DNA of 64,000 bases from Bacillus sp. FJAT-27445 (GTDB taxonomy: Bacteria > Bacillota > Bacilli > Bacillales > Cytobacillaceae): contig NZ_LMTI01000005.1 in the NCBI RefSeq assembly GCF_001510665.1, positions 170,583-234,582 of the forward strand, given 5' to 3'. The notes under the pieces are model-generated. The model did no database searches, had not been told where the DNA came from, and was given only the letters and a program-made list of their open reading frames with translations. The number at the start of each line of letters is the position of its first letter. Positions within the stretch are counted from its first letter, which is position 1. A program made the position numbers and the translations under genes. Positions 9,438-17,036 of this stretch are shown piece by piece.

Positions 9438-9467
9438 AGGTAGCTTTCCTTGAAGGAGGTGCTGTAA

Positions 9468-9557
9468 ATGAGTGGAGGTTTCGGTTTCGGTGGAGGCTTT
9501 GCATTAATCGTCGTGCTTTTCATCTTATTAGTTATTGTAGGGGCTGCCTGGCTGTAA
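9468..9557 (+). CDS. YjcZ family small sporulation protein (SscA-like)
   Basis: A 29-residue peptide: a Gly/Phe-rich head MSGGFGFGGG followed by one membrane helix FALIVVLFILLVIVGAAWL. This is the signature of the YjcZ family. In B. subtilis the family includes SscA, a small protein needed for spore coat assembly, and the locus near prsA fits. GAAGGAGGT at 9451-9459 is an ideal ribosome site, and a SigK-like -10 lies upstream. It is too short for ordinary gene calling. The exact family member is not certain. Confidence 0.8.
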   Translation: MSGGFGFGGGFALIVVLFILLVIVGAAWL

Positions 9558-9651
9558 ACAAGAGGGACATGGAGGCCGGATAGCCCCATGTTCCATTTGT
9601 TTTTCTAGCCATCAGGATTATTGTGGAAAAATGGAATTGTTCAGGAGAACC

Positions 9652-9831
9652 TCATGTAAACAGAACTTCTACATAAGAAGAAATCAACAGAATTGTCACC
9701 AATATATTGATCGTTCTAAAAACCCTTTGCTGGTTTTCTTCAGGAATTTCCTTTTGGATACAAAGGGAGGTTGTCAATCTATTAATGGTATATAGAATGA
9801 AAAATGCAAAAATCATGTAAAAAAAGTTCAT
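9652..9831 (-). CDS. Small hypothetical membrane protein (59 residues)
   Basis: Starts MNFFYMIFAFFILY and has two hydrophobic segments, at about residues 2-16 and 43-57, separated by a polar loop with several Gln and Arg. The ATG at 9831 is preceded by AAGGGGGGAG at a good distance, the strongest support that it is real. No family is recognised. It lies alone on the minus strand, divergent from the YhaI-like gene and convergent with the YjcZ-like gene. Confidence 0.55.
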   Translation of the reverse strand: MNFFYMIFAFFILYTINRLTTSLCIQKEIPEENQQRVFRTINILVTILLISSYVEVLFT

Positions 9832-10002
9832 CAGGACTCCCCCCTTGCTTTTATCATGCTAATTTACAATACCAAATAATAATTAAAAAGGAAAGTTAGA
9901 AATTCCAGCTGGCTCCTGCTGTCATCTGCTATTTAATTGTTTACCCCAAACGGAAAAAGGTGAATAATAGAAGGGGAGATGGAAGAGAAGAGAGGGCATG
10001 AA

Positions 10003-10338
10003 ATGGATTCAAAAGAATTGGTTGAAAGGATTCGGACATTGGAGTATCACATGAGGCTGATGGCTGATGCGCTTGAAAGCACCGACTATCAATTTACAAA
10101 AATGATCGTCGCAAACAATCTCACTCAAAGGGAGACGGATGAGATCTATACCTTGTGTGAGAAAATGAACAAACTTATGGAAGAACAAAAAGCGGAAGGT
10201 TTTTTAAATTTTCATCCGCTTTTTCAGGAGTTTTCAGTATCTCTATCACCGAAGCTAAATCCCGGTGAGATTGTTCAAGCATGTTTAAGCCAAAAGATGT
10301 TTATTTCGCTTATGAAAGAATTTAATAAGTTCGTGTAA
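10003..10338 (+). CDS. yhaI: DUF1878 family protein YhaI
   Basis: A 111-residue, all-helical, acidic protein of unknown function. ATG 10003 is chosen because AGAGGG lies eight bases ahead; the longer frame from ATG 9979 abuts its ribosome-like sequence too closely. The pattern RTLEYHMRLM ... EEQKAEGFLNFHPLF ... CLSQKMFISLMKEF resembles B. subtilis YhaI in length and arrangement. It is convergent with hpr, leaving almost no gap between the two stops. Confidence 0.75.
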   Translation: MDSKELVERIRTLEYHMRLMADALESTDYQFTKMIVANNLTQRETDEIYTLCEKMNKLMEEQKAEGFLNFHPLFQEFSVSLSPKLNPGEIVQACLSQKMFISLMKEFNKFV

Positions 10339-10911
10339 TCAGACGACTTCCTTGGAATTCCGGATTTTTCGAAGCTTGCCATCTTCTTCGACGAATTCAC
10401 ATTCGAGGTTGTGGAACGACTTTTCAAAAATCTCCATGAAATCATCCCCGTAAATATTGCGGACAATGGCCATCATTTCGATGATGTCCGGGAATTTGCC
10501 GTAAAGTTCCCTAAGCGGCATCGCTCCGGAAAAGACGGAATTGCTGCCAGGATCATAAGACTCCATCAATTCGAGCAAAATGGATTCCCCGGCCTCAGTC
10601 AATTGGATATATGTATTCCGCTTATCATTTTCCTTTTTTGAAAATTGGAGCAACCCTCTTTCCTCAAGTTTCTTTGAGAAATTGAACGCTGTGGAAACAT
10701 GCATGACCCCGAATTTTGCTACATCAGAAATCGATGCCCCGTTTAGATGGTACGCAATCCATAAAATATGGTGTTCATTAATATTGAGGTCGTAGGGCTT
10801 AATCCATTGCTGCCAGTCTTTCTCAACTGATTTCCACAGAGCCTTGCTTAGTTGGGCAATCCGTTGGCTAAAGAGCATTGCTTCTTTCATGCTATATTGT
10901 TTTTCAGCCAT
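10339..10911 (-). CDS. hpr: MarR-type regulator Hpr/ScoC
   Basis: A 190-residue MarR-family transcription factor. The winged-helix region is at about residues 45-105, with the nearly invariant block [19 protein letters not shown] and the recognition segment [20 protein letters not shown]. The C-terminal half ([12 protein letters not shown]) matches ScoC. In B. subtilis it represses exoprotease and sporulation genes in the transition state. ATG 10911 is preferred over GTG 10923, because the AAGAGGTGA site overlaps the latter. Confidence 0.93.
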   Translation of the reverse strand: MAEKQYSMKEAMLFSQRIAQLSKALWKSVEKDWQQWIKPYDLNINEHHILWIAYHLNGASISDVAKFGVMHVSTAFNFSKKLEERGLLQFSKKENDKRNTYIQLTEAGESILLELMESYDPGSNSVFSGAMPLRELYGKFPDIIEMMAIVRNIYGDDFMEIFEKSFHNLECEFVEEDGKLRKIRNSKEVV

Positions 10912-11145
10912 CTCTTTTCTCACCTCTTAAATAATGTGGTTGACAAGGCTCCCGGATGAAACCATGGGCGACTGTCTTTAAAGCCATTAAGTCAAATCTA
11001 GGGAAGGGATGATGCGCATTGTCAGAATTGTATTCTTATTTTATATATTAACATTATGCCAATAAAATAAAAATTAATAAAGATATAAATTTACTAAATT
11101 TTTAGAAATTGATAAATTTTTCCGGAAAAAAGCTATTTTTTTCTA

Positions 11146-11185
11146 AAAAACCTTCCTCTGCATAAGGCAGAAGAAGGCCTTTTTG
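11146..11185 (-). terminator. Strong terminator, probably of yhaH
   Basis: Stem CCTTCTTCTGC/GCAGAGGAAGG with a short loop, followed on the minus strand by six T. The nearest upstream minus-strand gene is yhaH, more than 400 bases away, with a long repeat element in between. An A-run on the other side would also allow plus-strand use. Confidence 0.6.
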
Positions 11186-11191
11186 GCTGTC

Positions 11192-11600
11192 TAGGAATTT
11201 TTAAAACAGAAAATTGAGGATAACTCGAAATAAGTTATTGTAATCCAGCTCCACCAGAATAAGCTTCGGAAGTATAAGCCTCGCACGAAGAAAAAGCGTT
11301 AGCTTTTTCGAGGAGCGCCTAGCCCCTCGAGGTCTTAAGCCGGTTCCCTCCGGAGGGCAGGCCAGTCCTCGGAAATCCTCAATTATGCTACCGCATAATT
11401 TCGTGCGATGTAAGTTCGCTGAAGCCTTCCTTTGTGCTCGCATTTCCTTCGTGCGTGGGCGAATTCAGGGATGCCATTCAGTGTCCTGCGGGCCCCGTCT
11501 TAATCTGGTCGGGGCTGACCACTAAGGAAAGCTCCTTAGATTAATCATCGCAGGGACAGGCGTTCTTTGCCTGTCGCGAAGGTGCTTGCACATTTTGTTC
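11192..11600. repeat. Long intergenic repeat element, copy A
   Basis: About 410 bases, with long near-identical blocks shared with 50966-51263 (copy D) and 42128-42480 (copy B). It contains several palindromes: AAAAAGC/GCTTTTT, CCCTCCGGAGGG, CTAAGGA/TCCTTAG, GACAGGC/GCCTGTC, and a terminal GTG-CTTG-CAC hairpin. Short open frames inside it (for example 11201-11443) are incidental. It fills the whole gap between the yhaH stop and the probable yhaH terminator. No transposase or target-site duplication is visible. Confidence 0.8.
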
Positions 11601-11978
11601 CTAATTGGCGCTTTTATCAGGTGCCTGGATCGCCAATTCAGTTTCCAACTGGCTGATGGCGGCTTCAATTTCACCTAATTCTTTTTGTATTTCAATTTGC
11701 TGGGGAAGAGTTTCAGCCTTCCATTTCCCAATTGCTGTATTCACTTCCTGAATGAAATGTGAAACGTGGACACGGCCTTCCTTGGTTGCATGGGCCGAGG
11801 CTTCCTTCACATCCGTTATGCTTTTCTTCAAATCCTTCAATTGGCTGATAAATAAATCCTTATTCGTTTTAATTGCTTCTCTTGTCTCCCTGCCCGGCTG
11901 CGGGGCGGTAAAGAGTGTCGCCAACCCAGCGGCTGCGCTTCCCAATAGGAATCCATACAGGAATTTCTTTGCTCCCAT
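11601..11978 (-). CDS. yhaH: YtxH domain-containing protein YhaH
   Basis: A 125-residue protein with a short N-terminal hydrophobic segment KFLYGFLLGSAAAGLATL followed by the YtxH hallmark TAPQPGRETR. A long amphipathic, coiled-coil-prone tail follows (about residues 45-120). This is the general-stress type YtxH/YhaH layout; the function is not known. AGAGAGGTG lies upstream of the ATG. Its stop codon directly abuts repeat element A. Confidence 0.85.
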   Translation of the reverse strand: MGAKKFLYGFLLGSAAAGLATLFTAPQPGRETREAIKTNKDLFISQLKDLKKSITDVKEASAHATKEGRVHVSHFIQEVNTAIGKWKAETLPQQIEIQKELGEIEAAISQLETELAIQAPDKSAN

Positions 11979-12155
11979 CTTTTACAACACCTCTCTAAAT
12001 AAAATTGCTTTTCTATATTTTACCCAATTTAAGAATAGCTTGACAAATTCAGCCATAATCTTTAATAGCACAAAATTTGAATGATAAACCTCCGGGCTGC
12101 CTGTAAGCGCTTGGATGGCAACTCTGCTAGGCAAAAAGCCAAAGGAGGATTAAGA

Positions 12156-12347
12156 ATGAAGGCTGCGGCATTTCTTTTCTTTTTAGCTGGCGCATTGTTG
12201 GCGGTGGCAGCCATTTATAATCTGGCGTTGTTCAACAGGCCCGGAGTGTATCCCCCGAAACAGCTACTAAAGGACAGGGCAATCGCCTTAGTGGCAGGAA
12301 TGGTTCTATTTCTTCTTTTTGGTTTGCTGATTATTTTTTTGGCATAA
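12156..12347 (+). CDS. Small two-helix membrane protein, hypothetical
   Basis: A 63-residue protein with two membrane helices: AAAFLFFLAGALLAVAAIY at the N terminus and AIALVAGMVLFLLFGLLII at the C terminus, joined by a Pro/Lys-containing loop. AAAGGAGG five to six bases before ATG 12156 is an excellent ribosome site, while the longer frame upstream has none. No family is recognised. It is divergent from yhaH and convergent with trpP. Confidence 0.65.
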   Translation: MKAAAFLFFLAGALLAVAAIYNLALFNRPGVYPPKQLLKDRAIALVAGMVLFLLFGLLIIFLA

Positions 12348-12420
12348 TGGAGGGAATTGGAAATGGGTGAAAGTGGTAAAAAAAAACAAAAGTTTTTAGA
12401 GAGGTAACTTTCGGCAGCAA

Positions 12421-12455
12421 TAAAAAAGAACCCGGCTTATTGCACGGGCTCTTTG
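12421..12455 (-). terminator. Terminator of trpP
   Basis: Stem AGCCCG/CGGGTT and flanking GAG/TTC pairs, followed by TTTTTT on the minus strand, just after the trpP stop codon. Confidence 0.65.
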
Positions 12456-12462
12456 AATAATC

Positions 12463-13008
12463 TTATTTCTGTTCCTGGAAGGCTGGCTTTGCTGGTGCAA
12501 AACCGGTTCTTTTTATAATCGATTGAACAATTGGATAAACAATTACCATGATAACAGTGTTGAGCACCATTGTAGGGATGACAATACCGACAAACAGAGC
12601 GCCAAAAGTCATTGATCCTGGAAGGCCCGCAAGAAATTGGGCGGAGCCAAGGAATACGGATCCGGAAATAATGGTTCCGACTGCGGTCAAAGCACCTAAG
12701 ACGGCCAATTTTTGGCTAAACTTCTTAAGAGCAAGGAACATCAGGTAAAAGACGAATGCCGTTACAAATTTGTCTATGATGTTAGGGAATAATCCGCCAG
12801 GGAACGTGGTTGTTAAACCAGACAATACGCCAGTCACAATTCCGACCAGGAGGACATTCTTCTTGTCCGGGAAAAGCATAATTCCGAGGAACATCATTGT
12901 CAGCATCATGTCAGGCTTCATACCGTTTCCGATTCCCGGGATGACGGCGTGCAGGACTGCACCAATCCCAATCAATAGGGATAGTACCACAAGATTTTTC
13001 GTATTCAT
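12463..13008 (-). CDS. trpP: Tryptophan transporter TrpP
   Basis: A 181-residue integral membrane protein with about five hydrophobic segments. The opening block with GMKPDMMLTMMFLGIMLFP and the FPNIIDKFVTAF motif are those of TrpP (formerly YhaG), the putative tryptophan uptake protein of Bacillus. Length is close to the 172 residues of the B. subtilis protein. The leader carries six regularly spaced NAG triplets, so translational repression by TRAP is likely (see the regulatory entry). It is a single-gene unit ending in its own terminator. Confidence 0.92.
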   Translation of the reverse strand: MNTKNLVVLSLLIGIGAVLHAVIPGIGNGMKPDMMLTMMFLGIMLFPDKKNVLLVGIVTGVLSGLTTTFPGGLFPNIIDKFVTAFVFYLMFLALKKFSQKLAVLGALTAVGTIISGSVFLGSAQFLAGLPGSMTFGALFVGIVIPTMVLNTVIMVIVYPIVQSIIKRTGFAPAKPAFQEQK

Positions 13009-13010
13009 TT

Positions 13011-13038
13011 CTCATCTCTCCTCTGCTTAACTAAGCTA
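13011..13038 (-). promoter_or_regulatory. Candidate TRAP-binding site overlapping the trpP ribosome site
   Basis: Reading the minus strand towards trpP, six NAG triplets (TAG, TAG, AAG, GAG, GAG, GAG) follow each other with exactly two bases between them. They occupy 13036-38, 13031-33, 13026-28, 13021-23, 13016-18 and 13011-13. The last triplet ends two bases before the ATG, and the run includes the GAGGAG ribosome site. TRAP binds 9-11 NAG repeats with 2-3 base spacing and blocks trpP translation in B. subtilis. Only six perfect repeats are seen here; others may lie in looser spacing further upstream. Confidence 0.65.
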
Positions 13039-13159
13039 ATTTGGTTTTGGTTCCTCCTGCAGTGCACTCGTTGCCTGCAGCGAAAAACTTGTTGTCATTA
13101 TAGCACAGGTTAACCGGACATATAAAGTGTCAATTTTCAAAAAATCAGGAAATGCCTAA

Positions 13160-13585
13160 TTAATTGCTGATATGGGAACCGATTGCTTTAGCCATTGCCC
13201 CTAAATCTTCACCGGTATAGCTGCTCTCGTTCGTTTTCCATACAGCCCCAAATCCATCACCCTGCCCGTATCTTGGAATCAGGTGGAGGTGGAAGTGGAA
13301 AACGGACTGGCCTGCTTTTTCTCCGTTGTTATTTAAAGTGTTCAGGCCGATTGGGGAAAATTCTTGCTTTAGCGCCTTGGCGATTGTTGGAACGGCTTTG
13401 TAAAGATTCGCGGCAATCTCTGGAGTGAGTTCATATATGTTCTCTTTATGTATCTTTGGAATGACAAGGGTATGACCCTTAGTCACCTGGCTGAGATCAA
13501 GAAAGGCAAAAACATGTTCATCTTCGTAAACCTTTGCCGATGGGATATCACCTTTGATAATTTTGCAAAAAATGCAGTTTTCCAT
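13160..13585 (-). CDS. hit: HIT family protein Hit
   Basis: A 141-residue histidine-triad nucleotide-binding protein. The Zn-ribbon-like start MENCIFCKIIKGDIPS, the segment DLSQVTKGHTLVIPK and the active-site triad FHFHLHLIP (H-x-H-x-H) near residue 100 are complete. Such proteins hydrolyse adenosine phosphoramidates or related nucleotides. The 16 extra codons upstream of MENCIFC lack a ribosome site. It lies head to head with ecsA, as in B. subtilis. Confidence 0.93.
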   Translation of the reverse strand: MENCIFCKIIKGDIPSAKVYEDEHVFAFLDLSQVTKGHTLVIPKIHKENIYELTPEIAANLYKAVPTIAKALKQEFSPIGLNTLNNNGEKAGQSVFHFHLHLIPRYGQGDGFGAVWKTNESSYTGEDLGAMAKAIGSHISN

Positions 13586-13699
13586 CCTTACCACACCCTT
13601 CAATGTTTGCCCTATTTTAGCATAAAATCGCATGCGGAAAAACCACTAAGGCTGCCCGCAGTGGAATGAACAGAATCATTTAGTGATAAGCTGATTTAT

Positions 13700-13734
13700 C
13701 AAAAAAGGGCAGGATCCGCTTGGAATCCCGCCCT
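13700..13734 (-). terminator. Orphan minus-strand terminator upstream of hit
   Basis: Stem GGGCGGGAT/ATCCTGCCC with a nine-base loop, followed on the minus strand by six T. It would end a minus-strand transcript coming from 13.74-14.2 kb, where no gene is present; hit itself starts downstream of it. This hints at a small RNA from the repeat array. Confidence 0.55.
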
Positions 13735-13777
13735 GATGAAGGGGAAATCTTCTTGTTTTTCGTCCAATCAGGAAGTT

Positions 13778-14047
13778 TCTTTGACAAACACCTCATTTGG
13801 CAATGAAATGTACAGGCTTAAACGGATTCGTCCAAGATAACCATCTCCAAACTCTTATAAGTTGGCTTCAACATATAAGGCTGTTTGATGTTCTTTGGCA
13901 AACACCTCATTTTTTTAAAATGCCGCCTGCGAGTCAGGCAGTCCGGTGCCGGCTAGACAAAAGGCCTGTGCAAGACAACCATCCCCTCGGTATGAACGTT
14001 GTGGAAGCAGCTAATTTTGAATCGAAACTGTCTTTGACAGACACCCC
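13778..14047. repeat. Degenerate repeat array between hit and ecsA
   Basis: Related 14-17 base blocks recur at about 13778 (CTTTGACAAACACCTC), 13832 (CCAAGATAACCATCTCC), 13892 (CTTTGGCAAACACCTC), 13971 (CAAGACAACCATCCCC) and 14031 (CTTTGACAGACACCCC), roughly every 54-78 bases. The first, third and fifth are one subtype, the second and fourth another. The intervening sequence is poorly conserved. There is no credible gene; an open frame at 13797-14087 is incidental. A minus-strand terminator lies just to the left. Confidence 0.5.
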
Positions 14048-14213
14048 TCTTCAATCTGGCTGTAAGCTTGTTCCCCTTCATAATTAGAATGGCCTCAAAG
14101 CCGGTGGATTATAAATGGAATCGCCTTCCAAAAGTCCAGGTGTGTTCCCAAATTTCGCAAGGAGGGGAATTTTTGCTAAAATAGAAGGTATTAAGCGAGG
14201 AAGGGCGTTTACT

Positions 14214-14954
14214 ATGTCTTTATTATCAATTGACGGACTTACAGGCGGCTATACAAAAAATCCTGTATTGAAGGATGTCACCTTCGAAGTCGGTGCAGGG
14301 GAGCTCGTTGGGCTGATTGGCCTGAACGGAGCTGGGAAAAGTACGACCATTAAGCATATCATCGGCCTGATGGAGCCGCAAAAAGGTGAAATCAGGATAA
14401 ACGGCAAGTCTTTTAAGGAAAATAAAGAAGCGTACCGGAAGCAATTTACCTTCATCCCCGAGACACCAATCCTTTATGAGGAATTGACCCTTGAGGAACA
14501 TCTTGAATTGACCGCAATGGCGTATGGGCTTGACCGGGCTCAGTTTAAGGAACGGATGCCGCTCCTTTTGAAGGAGTTCAGGATGGAGAAAAGGTTCAAA
14601 TGGTTTCCGGCCCATTTTTCGAAGGGGATGAAGCAAAAGGCAATGATCCTTTGCGCATTCCTTGTCCAGCCGTCCCTCTATATCGTGGACGAGCCGTTTG
14701 TGGGCCTTGATCCATTGGGCATTCAGTCGCTTTTGGATTTGATGAACAAAATGAAACAGAATGGAGCCGGTATCCTGATGTCGACGCATATCCTGGCAAC
14801 CGCTGAACGGTATTGCGATAAGTTTGTCATTCTCCATGAAGGAAGGATTCGGGCAAAAGGGACGCTTGAAGAGCTGAGGCATGAATTTTCCATGCCGGGT
14901 GCGACCCTTGATGACATCTATATCCAGCTGACAAAGGAAGAAAGCCATGTTTGA
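14214..14954 (+). CDS. ecsA: ABC transporter ATP-binding protein EcsA
   Basis: A 246-residue ABC ATPase. Walker A is GLNGAGKST at about residues 37-45, the signature-like FSKGMKQKAM is near 137, Walker B LYIVDEP near 155, and the H-loop is in MSTHIL. With EcsB it forms an ABC exporter which in B. subtilis and S. aureus affects protein secretion and the RasP protease, perhaps through peptide export. The start ATG 14214 gives the usual length; the 33 codons upstream carry no ribosome site. Its stop overlaps the ecsB start by eight bases. Confidence 0.95.
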   Translation: MSLLSIDGLTGGYTKNPVLKDVTFEVGAGELVGLIGLNGAGKSTTIKHIIGLMEPQKGEIRINGKSFKENKEAYRKQFTFIPETPILYEELTLEEHLELTAMAYGLDRAQFKERMPLLLKEFRMEKRFKWFPAHFSKGMKQKAMILCAFLVQPSLYIVDEPFVGLDPLGIQSLLDLMNKMKQNGAGILMSTHILATAERYCDKFVILHEGRIRAKGTLEELRHEFSMPGATLDDIYIQLTKEESHV

Positions 14955-16158
14955 AGGGAATAAGCTGTGGAGGGAACGGGCCGGCAAAACGATGAAGGAA
15001 CTAGGCCGGTACCTGAAATATATCTTTAACGGCCACCTGGTCATTGTGCTTTTTTTCCTAATGGGGACAGCAGCGTATTATTACCAGGGCTGGCTGAAAA
15101 CAGTCGATTCAAGTTTTCCTACGGAAATCATCATGGGAATTGTTTTGGGTGCGGCACTCACGTTCAGCCCTGTCTATAATTTCCTGAAAGAACCCGATAA
15201 AGTATTCCTTCTGCCGGTTGAAGACAGGCTTCAGGGCTATTTTCTCCGTTCAGCTGTTGCCAGCGGGGGATTGCAGGGGTATTTTCTTTTGATGCTCCTT
15301 GCGCTGTTCATGCCTTTGCTTGCCAGGACGACAGAAGCTGGATTCGGGAATTTTTTGCCGATTCTGCTGATCCTGCTGGCTTTGAAGGCCTGGAACATCG
15401 CCGTGGAGTGGAAGGTTGCGTTTTTGGGCGATTTTTCAAAAACTTCTGGTGATAAAATCATCCGGTTTATTGTTAATGCCGCTTTCAGCTATTTTCTTTT
15501 TAGCTGGAATGGCCTTCTGATTCTAGTTCCGTTTGTCGGAATACTGTTTGCTTATCTGGGCTATTGCCTTTCAGCCGCAAGAGGGAAAGGTTTGAAATGG
15601 GAAGCTCTCATCGCGGGGGAAGAACGGCGGATGATGGCATTCTATAGGCTGGCAAACATGTTCACGGATGTCCCACATTTGAAGGAAAATGTGAAAAGGC
15701 GTCGCTGGCTCGATTTTCTGGTCGCGAAAATCCAGTTTGGCGGAAGCCATGCCTCCCTTTACTTGCTTTCTAGGACATTTTTGCGTTCTGGTGATTACCT
15801 TGGCCTTTCCGTGAGGCTCGCTGCCATTGGAGCAGTTGGCATCGTGCTCATTTCGTATTGGCCTGGGCAGCTGTTTTTCGCCTTGCTATTCCTTTATTTG
15901 ACCGGGTTTCAGCTTATGCCGCTTGCTTCGCATCATGGAAACACTTTATGGGAAAATATCTACCCTATTCCTGATGGCGCCAAAAAAGCGGCGTTCCAGC
16001 ACTTGCTGGGATTGGTGATGGCCGTCCAGGCAGTTGTTTTTGCCTCCGCTATCGCGTTCAGGGGGGAATTAGGCCCAGCGCTTGGAGCGCTTGCTGCAGG
16101 TGCCCTGTTCACGTTCGTTTTTGTCCGGTATTACAGCATACGGAAACTGAAAAATTGA
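14947..16158 (+). CDS. ecsB: ABC transporter permease EcsB
   Basis: A 403-residue membrane protein. About eight hydrophobic segments are visible, grouped at residues 30-80, 100-150, 165-205 and 275-400. The start overlaps ecsA, implying translational coupling. The motifs GMMMAFYRLANMFTDVPHLKENVKRR-like region (about residues 220-245) and the terminal basic segment are typical of EcsB. It is the membrane half of the EcsAB exporter. A terminator follows directly, separating it from ecsC. Confidence 0.93.
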   Translation: MFEGNKLWRERAGKTMKELGRYLKYIFNGHLVIVLFFLMGTAAYYYQGWLKTVDSSFPTEIIMGIVLGAALTFSPVYNFLKEPDKVFLLPVEDRLQGYFLRSAVASGGLQGYFLLMLLALFMPLLARTTEAGFGNFLPILLILLALKAWNIAVEWKVAFLGDFSKTSGDKIIRFIVNAAFSYFLFSWNGLLILVPFVGILFAYLGYCLSAARGKGLKWEALIAGEERRMMAFYRLANMFTDVPHLKENVKRRRWLDFLVAKIQFGGSHASLYLLSRTFLRSGDYLGLSVRLAAIGAVGIVLISYWPGQLFFALLFLYLTGFQLMPLASHHGNTLWENIYPIPDGAKKAAFQHLLGLVMAVQAVVFASAIAFRGELGPALGALAAGALFTFVFVRYYSIRKLKN

Positions 16159-16187
16159 TCCCTTTCCAGACGGAAGGGATTTTTTTG
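16156..16187 (+). terminator. Terminator between ecsB and ecsC
   Basis: Stem ATCCCTT/AAGGGAT with a nine-base loop and seven T follows the ecsB stop. Confidence 0.75.
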
Positions 16188-16284
16188 AAATAAATTATTG
16201 AAACTGATGTGAGTTTAGTTTCGTAAAACAGCTGCGTGAAGAAAAAACGACAATTGACTTCCGTGAGAAAAGAGGTTGTCCCAG

Positions 16285-17022
16285 ATGATGAACGAGTATG
16301 AAGTAAAGGTATATGAGGAAGTTGTTGACTGGAAGCGGAAGTTATCGGCCCGATCGGGTATGTTCAACCGGTTTTCAAAAAAGGCGCAAACGAAAATCAA
16401 CGGGCTTATTCCAGAGAAAGTGCATCAAACTTTGACGGAAGCAATTAAGGGAATGGTCAAGGCGACACTGGCTGGATCGAATATAACAACGAAAAAACCG
16501 GTTGAACCAAGGCCAACCCTCCAGACAATGGATGAGGAAGCTAGGAAAAAAACAAATATGTTCCAAAAGACCGCGATGATTGAAGGGGCCGGAACGGGAG
16601 CTGGAGGTATTTTTCTTGGGCTGGCCGATTTTCCCTTGCTGCTGACAATAAAAATGAAATTTTTGTTTGAAATTGCATCTGTTTACGGTTTTAATACAGA
16701 GGAATATGAAGAAAGGCTTTTCATCCTCCATGTGTTCCAATTGGCATTTTCAAGTGATGCAACGAGGTTTGAAACGCTGGATGTCATTGAGAACTGGGAA
16801 GAGAGGAAAAGGACGCTCGCCGACATGGACTGGCGCGAGTTCCAACAGGAGTACCGGGATTATATCGACCTTGCAAAAATGCTCCAGCTTGTACCTGGAA
16901 TAGGCGCTGTTGTCGGGGCATATGCCAACAACAAGCTTCTTGGACATTTGGGGGAAACCGCGATGAATGCGTATCGGCTAAGGGTGCTGGAAGGGGGCTA
17001 TACCCCGAGGGTTGATTATTAG
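16285..17022 (+). CDS. ecsC: EcsC family protein
   Basis: A 245-residue protein of the EcsC family (function unknown). The conserved glycine-rich block GAGTGAGGIFLGLADFPLL lies at about residues 100-118 and looks like a membrane-inserting hairpin; a second Gly-rich stretch VPGIGAVVGAYAN is near 205. ATG 16285 follows AGAGG with nine bases. In B. subtilis ecsC is the third gene after ecsAB; here a terminator and 126 bases separate them, so expression is at least partly independent. Confidence 0.9.
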   Translation: MMNEYEVKVYEEVVDWKRKLSARSGMFNRFSKKAQTKINGLIPEKVHQTLTEAIKGMVKATLAGSNITTKKPVEPRPTLQTMDEEARKKTNMFQKTAMIEGAGTGAGGIFLGLADFPLLLTIKMKFLFEIASVYGFNTEEYEERLFILHVFQLAFSSDATRFETLDVIENWEERKRTLADMDWREFQQEYRDYIDLAKMLQLVPGIGAVVGAYANNKLLGHLGETAMNAYRLRVLEGGYTPRVDY

Positions 17023-17036
17023 GGGGGATTGGCTTT

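Noticed and set aside
11201-11443. Open frames inside repeat elements (also 42136-42399 and 42260-42621)
   Set aside because: They exist only because the repeats are GC-rich and palindromic; the frames are not kept in the other copies.
13797-14087. 96-codon frame in the hit-ecsA spacer
   Set aside because: It runs across the degenerate repeat array, has no ribosome site and no protein-like pattern.
14226-15044. Long antisense open frame over ecsA
   Set aside because: It mirrors the codon structure of ecsA, lacks a ribosome site, and its translation resembles no protein.
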